From Coprothermobacterota bacterium (lineage in GTDB: Bacteria; Caldisericota; JANLFM01): DNA of 5,058 bases. Both the position numbers and the translations under genes were made by a program. The stretch lies in contig JAPLHX010000084.1 of assembly GCA_026389415.1 (NCBI GenBank), positions 1-5,058 of the forward strand. Direction: 5' to 3'. How positions within the stretch are numbered: the stretch's first letter is position 1; each line of letters begins with the position of its first letter. Under the pieces are notes generated by a model, which saw only the letters and a list, made by a program, of their open reading frames with translations, was not told the DNA's origin and made no database searches. Of this stretch, positions 3,923 through 5,058 are shown piece after piece.

Positions 3923-5058
3923 ATGCGAGTGGCGAACCGATTCTTGTGCCTACGCCAAGCTCTGATCCTGGTTCTCGTTCTCCTCGTCGGTTCTTCCGTG
4001 TTCAGTCCGCCCGCGGCAGCGACCCAAATCGCTACGGTAACCGGGGAGATTGCCAACCTGCGATCCGGACCGGGGACCGAATATGACCTGCTGGCTACGC
4101 TGGAACAGGGTACAGTGATGGAAGTCTTGGCGCAAGAAACCGATGCGGAAGACCGCACCTGGTACCAGGTCTATCTGCCTTCCTTCGATTTATCGGGTTG
4201 GATTGCTTCCTGGCTGGTCTCGCTGGAAGACGCGCCCGCGCAACCTTCAGGCAATGCCGCCATCATTAATAGTACTTCCAACCTTCGCGCGGGTCCTTCC
4301 GCCGATTTCGAACGAATCCTGTCATTGGAAGCGGGCACGCCGGTCAAAGTCGTGGGTTCGGCTTGGACCAGCTTGCAGGAGCTTTGGTTCCAGATAGAGG
4401 ATCCGGCAGGGGATCAAGGCTGGGTCTATGTCGATCTCCTGAGCCTGGCAGCGGATGTCAGCCAAACCCCTACTGAATTGATCGGAAAATTGGCTCGGAT
4501 CACCCAGACCGCTCCTTTCCGCAAGGGGCCGGGAGTGGAGCAACCCAGCGAATCCAGCTTGCCGCCAGGCTCCGGCGGGAAAGTTTTGGGCACCGCCATC
4601 GATTCCCGCAACGAAAAATGGCTGCAATTGGAGTTGCTCGACAACCGGATCAATTGGGTAGCGCAATCTCAGTGCGAAATCGTCACCGAATGGCCTCTGG
4701 CAGTCGTCGAGGACGTCCGCTGGAAAACCGAAAATGGCACACTGTACCTAACGCTGTTCGGCCAGGGCTATCTGACGGGTTCACCGACACTGTTGGCCAA
4801 CCCGGACCGGATCGTGATGGATTTGCCTTATGCTCGTTTTCCAGCAGAGACGGCCCTCTATTCGATCAATGAGGGTGACGTCCTGCGCGTTCGTTTGCGC
4901 AATATCGAAGGGAACAAAGTCCGCTTGTTCATCGATTTAAAACGGCCGCTCGATTTTTCCGTGGCCGACGGCTTGCCCGGACAACTGACCGTTGGCGTGA
5001 AGGTGGAATCGCCTCACTTGGTGATTGAAGGAAGAGATTTGCCGCAGGAGATCCAATA
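3923..5058 (+). CDS. Secreted SH3b-AMIN cell-wall protein, probable N-acetylmuramoyl-L-alanine amidase (partial, runs off the right edge)
   Basis: The frame is open for 378 codons to the window end. Residues 1-33 form a signal peptide: basic start, hydrophobic LILVLVLLVG at 14-23, and PPAAA before likely cleavage. Two clear bacterial SH3 repeats follow: NLRSGPGTEYDLLATLEQGT...GWIASWLVSL (about 36-101) and NLRAGPSADFERILSLEAGT...GWVYVDLLSL (about 112-175). A third, weaker one (about 190-254) has FRKGPG but an irregular middle. Residues 261-348 look like an AMIN domain: VEDVRWKTENGTLYL, NPDRIVMDLPYA at 293-304, VRLRNIEGNKVRLFIDLKRP at 323-342. SH3b and AMIN domains bind peptidoglycan or target proteins to the envelope, and this order is usually completed by an Amidase_3 catalytic domain, which would lie beyond 5058. 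An in-frame ATG at 3905 would add six residues. Neither start has a convincing ribosome binding site, and 3923 gives the more compact signal peptide. The gene is divergent from the antiporter. Confidence 0.82.
   Translation, partial: MRVANRFLCLRQALILVLVLLVGSSVFSPPAAATQIATVTGEIANLRSGPGTEYDLLATLEQGTVMEVLAQETDAEDRTWYQVYLPSFDLSGWIASWLVSLEDAPAQPSGNAAIINSTSNLRAGPSADFERILSLEAGTPVKVVGSAWTSLQELWFQIEDPAGDQGWVYVDLLSLAADVSQTPTELIGKLARITQTAPFRKGPGVEQPSESSLPPGSGGKVLGTAIDSRNEKWLQLELLDNRINWVAQSQCEIVTEWPLAVVEDVRWKTENGTLYLTLFGQGYLTGSPTLLANPDRIVMDLPYARFPAETALYSINEGDVLRVRLRNIEGNKVRLFIDLKRPLDFSVADGLPGQLTVGVKVESPHLVIEGRDLPQEIQ

Overview
The window looks like a bacterial chromosome of moderately high GC: 38 of 60 bases at 2341-2400 are G or C by hand count, genes are closely packed, and the one clear Shine-Dalgarno site is strong. 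An envelope protein with SH3b and AMIN domains and a CitMHS/NhaD-type antiporter occur in many phyla. I lean weakly towards Bacillota but would not name a genus. A patch at about 175-1731 is clearly AT-richer (39/120 GC at 241-360, 19/60 at 1501-1560) and is probably a foreign insertion.

Layout. (1) 1-174: 3' end of a macro-domain (ADP-ribose-binding) protein gene, entering from the left. (2) 175-1731: AT-rich block with a two-gene unit, an MDR-superfamily NAD(P)-dependent oxidoreductase (263-1246) and a four-helix DUF6326-like membrane protein (1249-1614), plus about 115 bases with nothing recognisable. (3) 1732-1972: a second, diverged and broken copy of the same macro-domain 3' end, lacking its 5' part and carrying an internal 26-bp repeat and a premature stop. 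(4) 1975-2586: a GNAT acetyltransferase with a GTG start, two bases after the presumed original stop of the broken macro gene. (5) 2560-3801, minus strand: a Na+/H+ antiporter-like membrane protein, convergent with the GNAT gene and overlapping its 3' end by 27 bp. (6) 3923-5058, running off the right edge: a secreted cell-wall protein with a signal peptide, three SH3b-like repeats and an AMIN domain, most likely the N-terminal part of an N-acetylmuramoyl-L-alanine amidase.

The most interesting structure is the AT-rich two-gene block lying exactly between two copies of the macro-domain gene 3' end. The copies share at least 53 identical bases and then drop to about 86% identity, which suggests a recombination event at this locus. 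The macro gene and the GNAT gene probably formed a translationally coupled pair before this. I saw no integrase, transposase, CRISPR array, tRNA or rRNA, and nothing that amounts to a clearly new multi-gene system.
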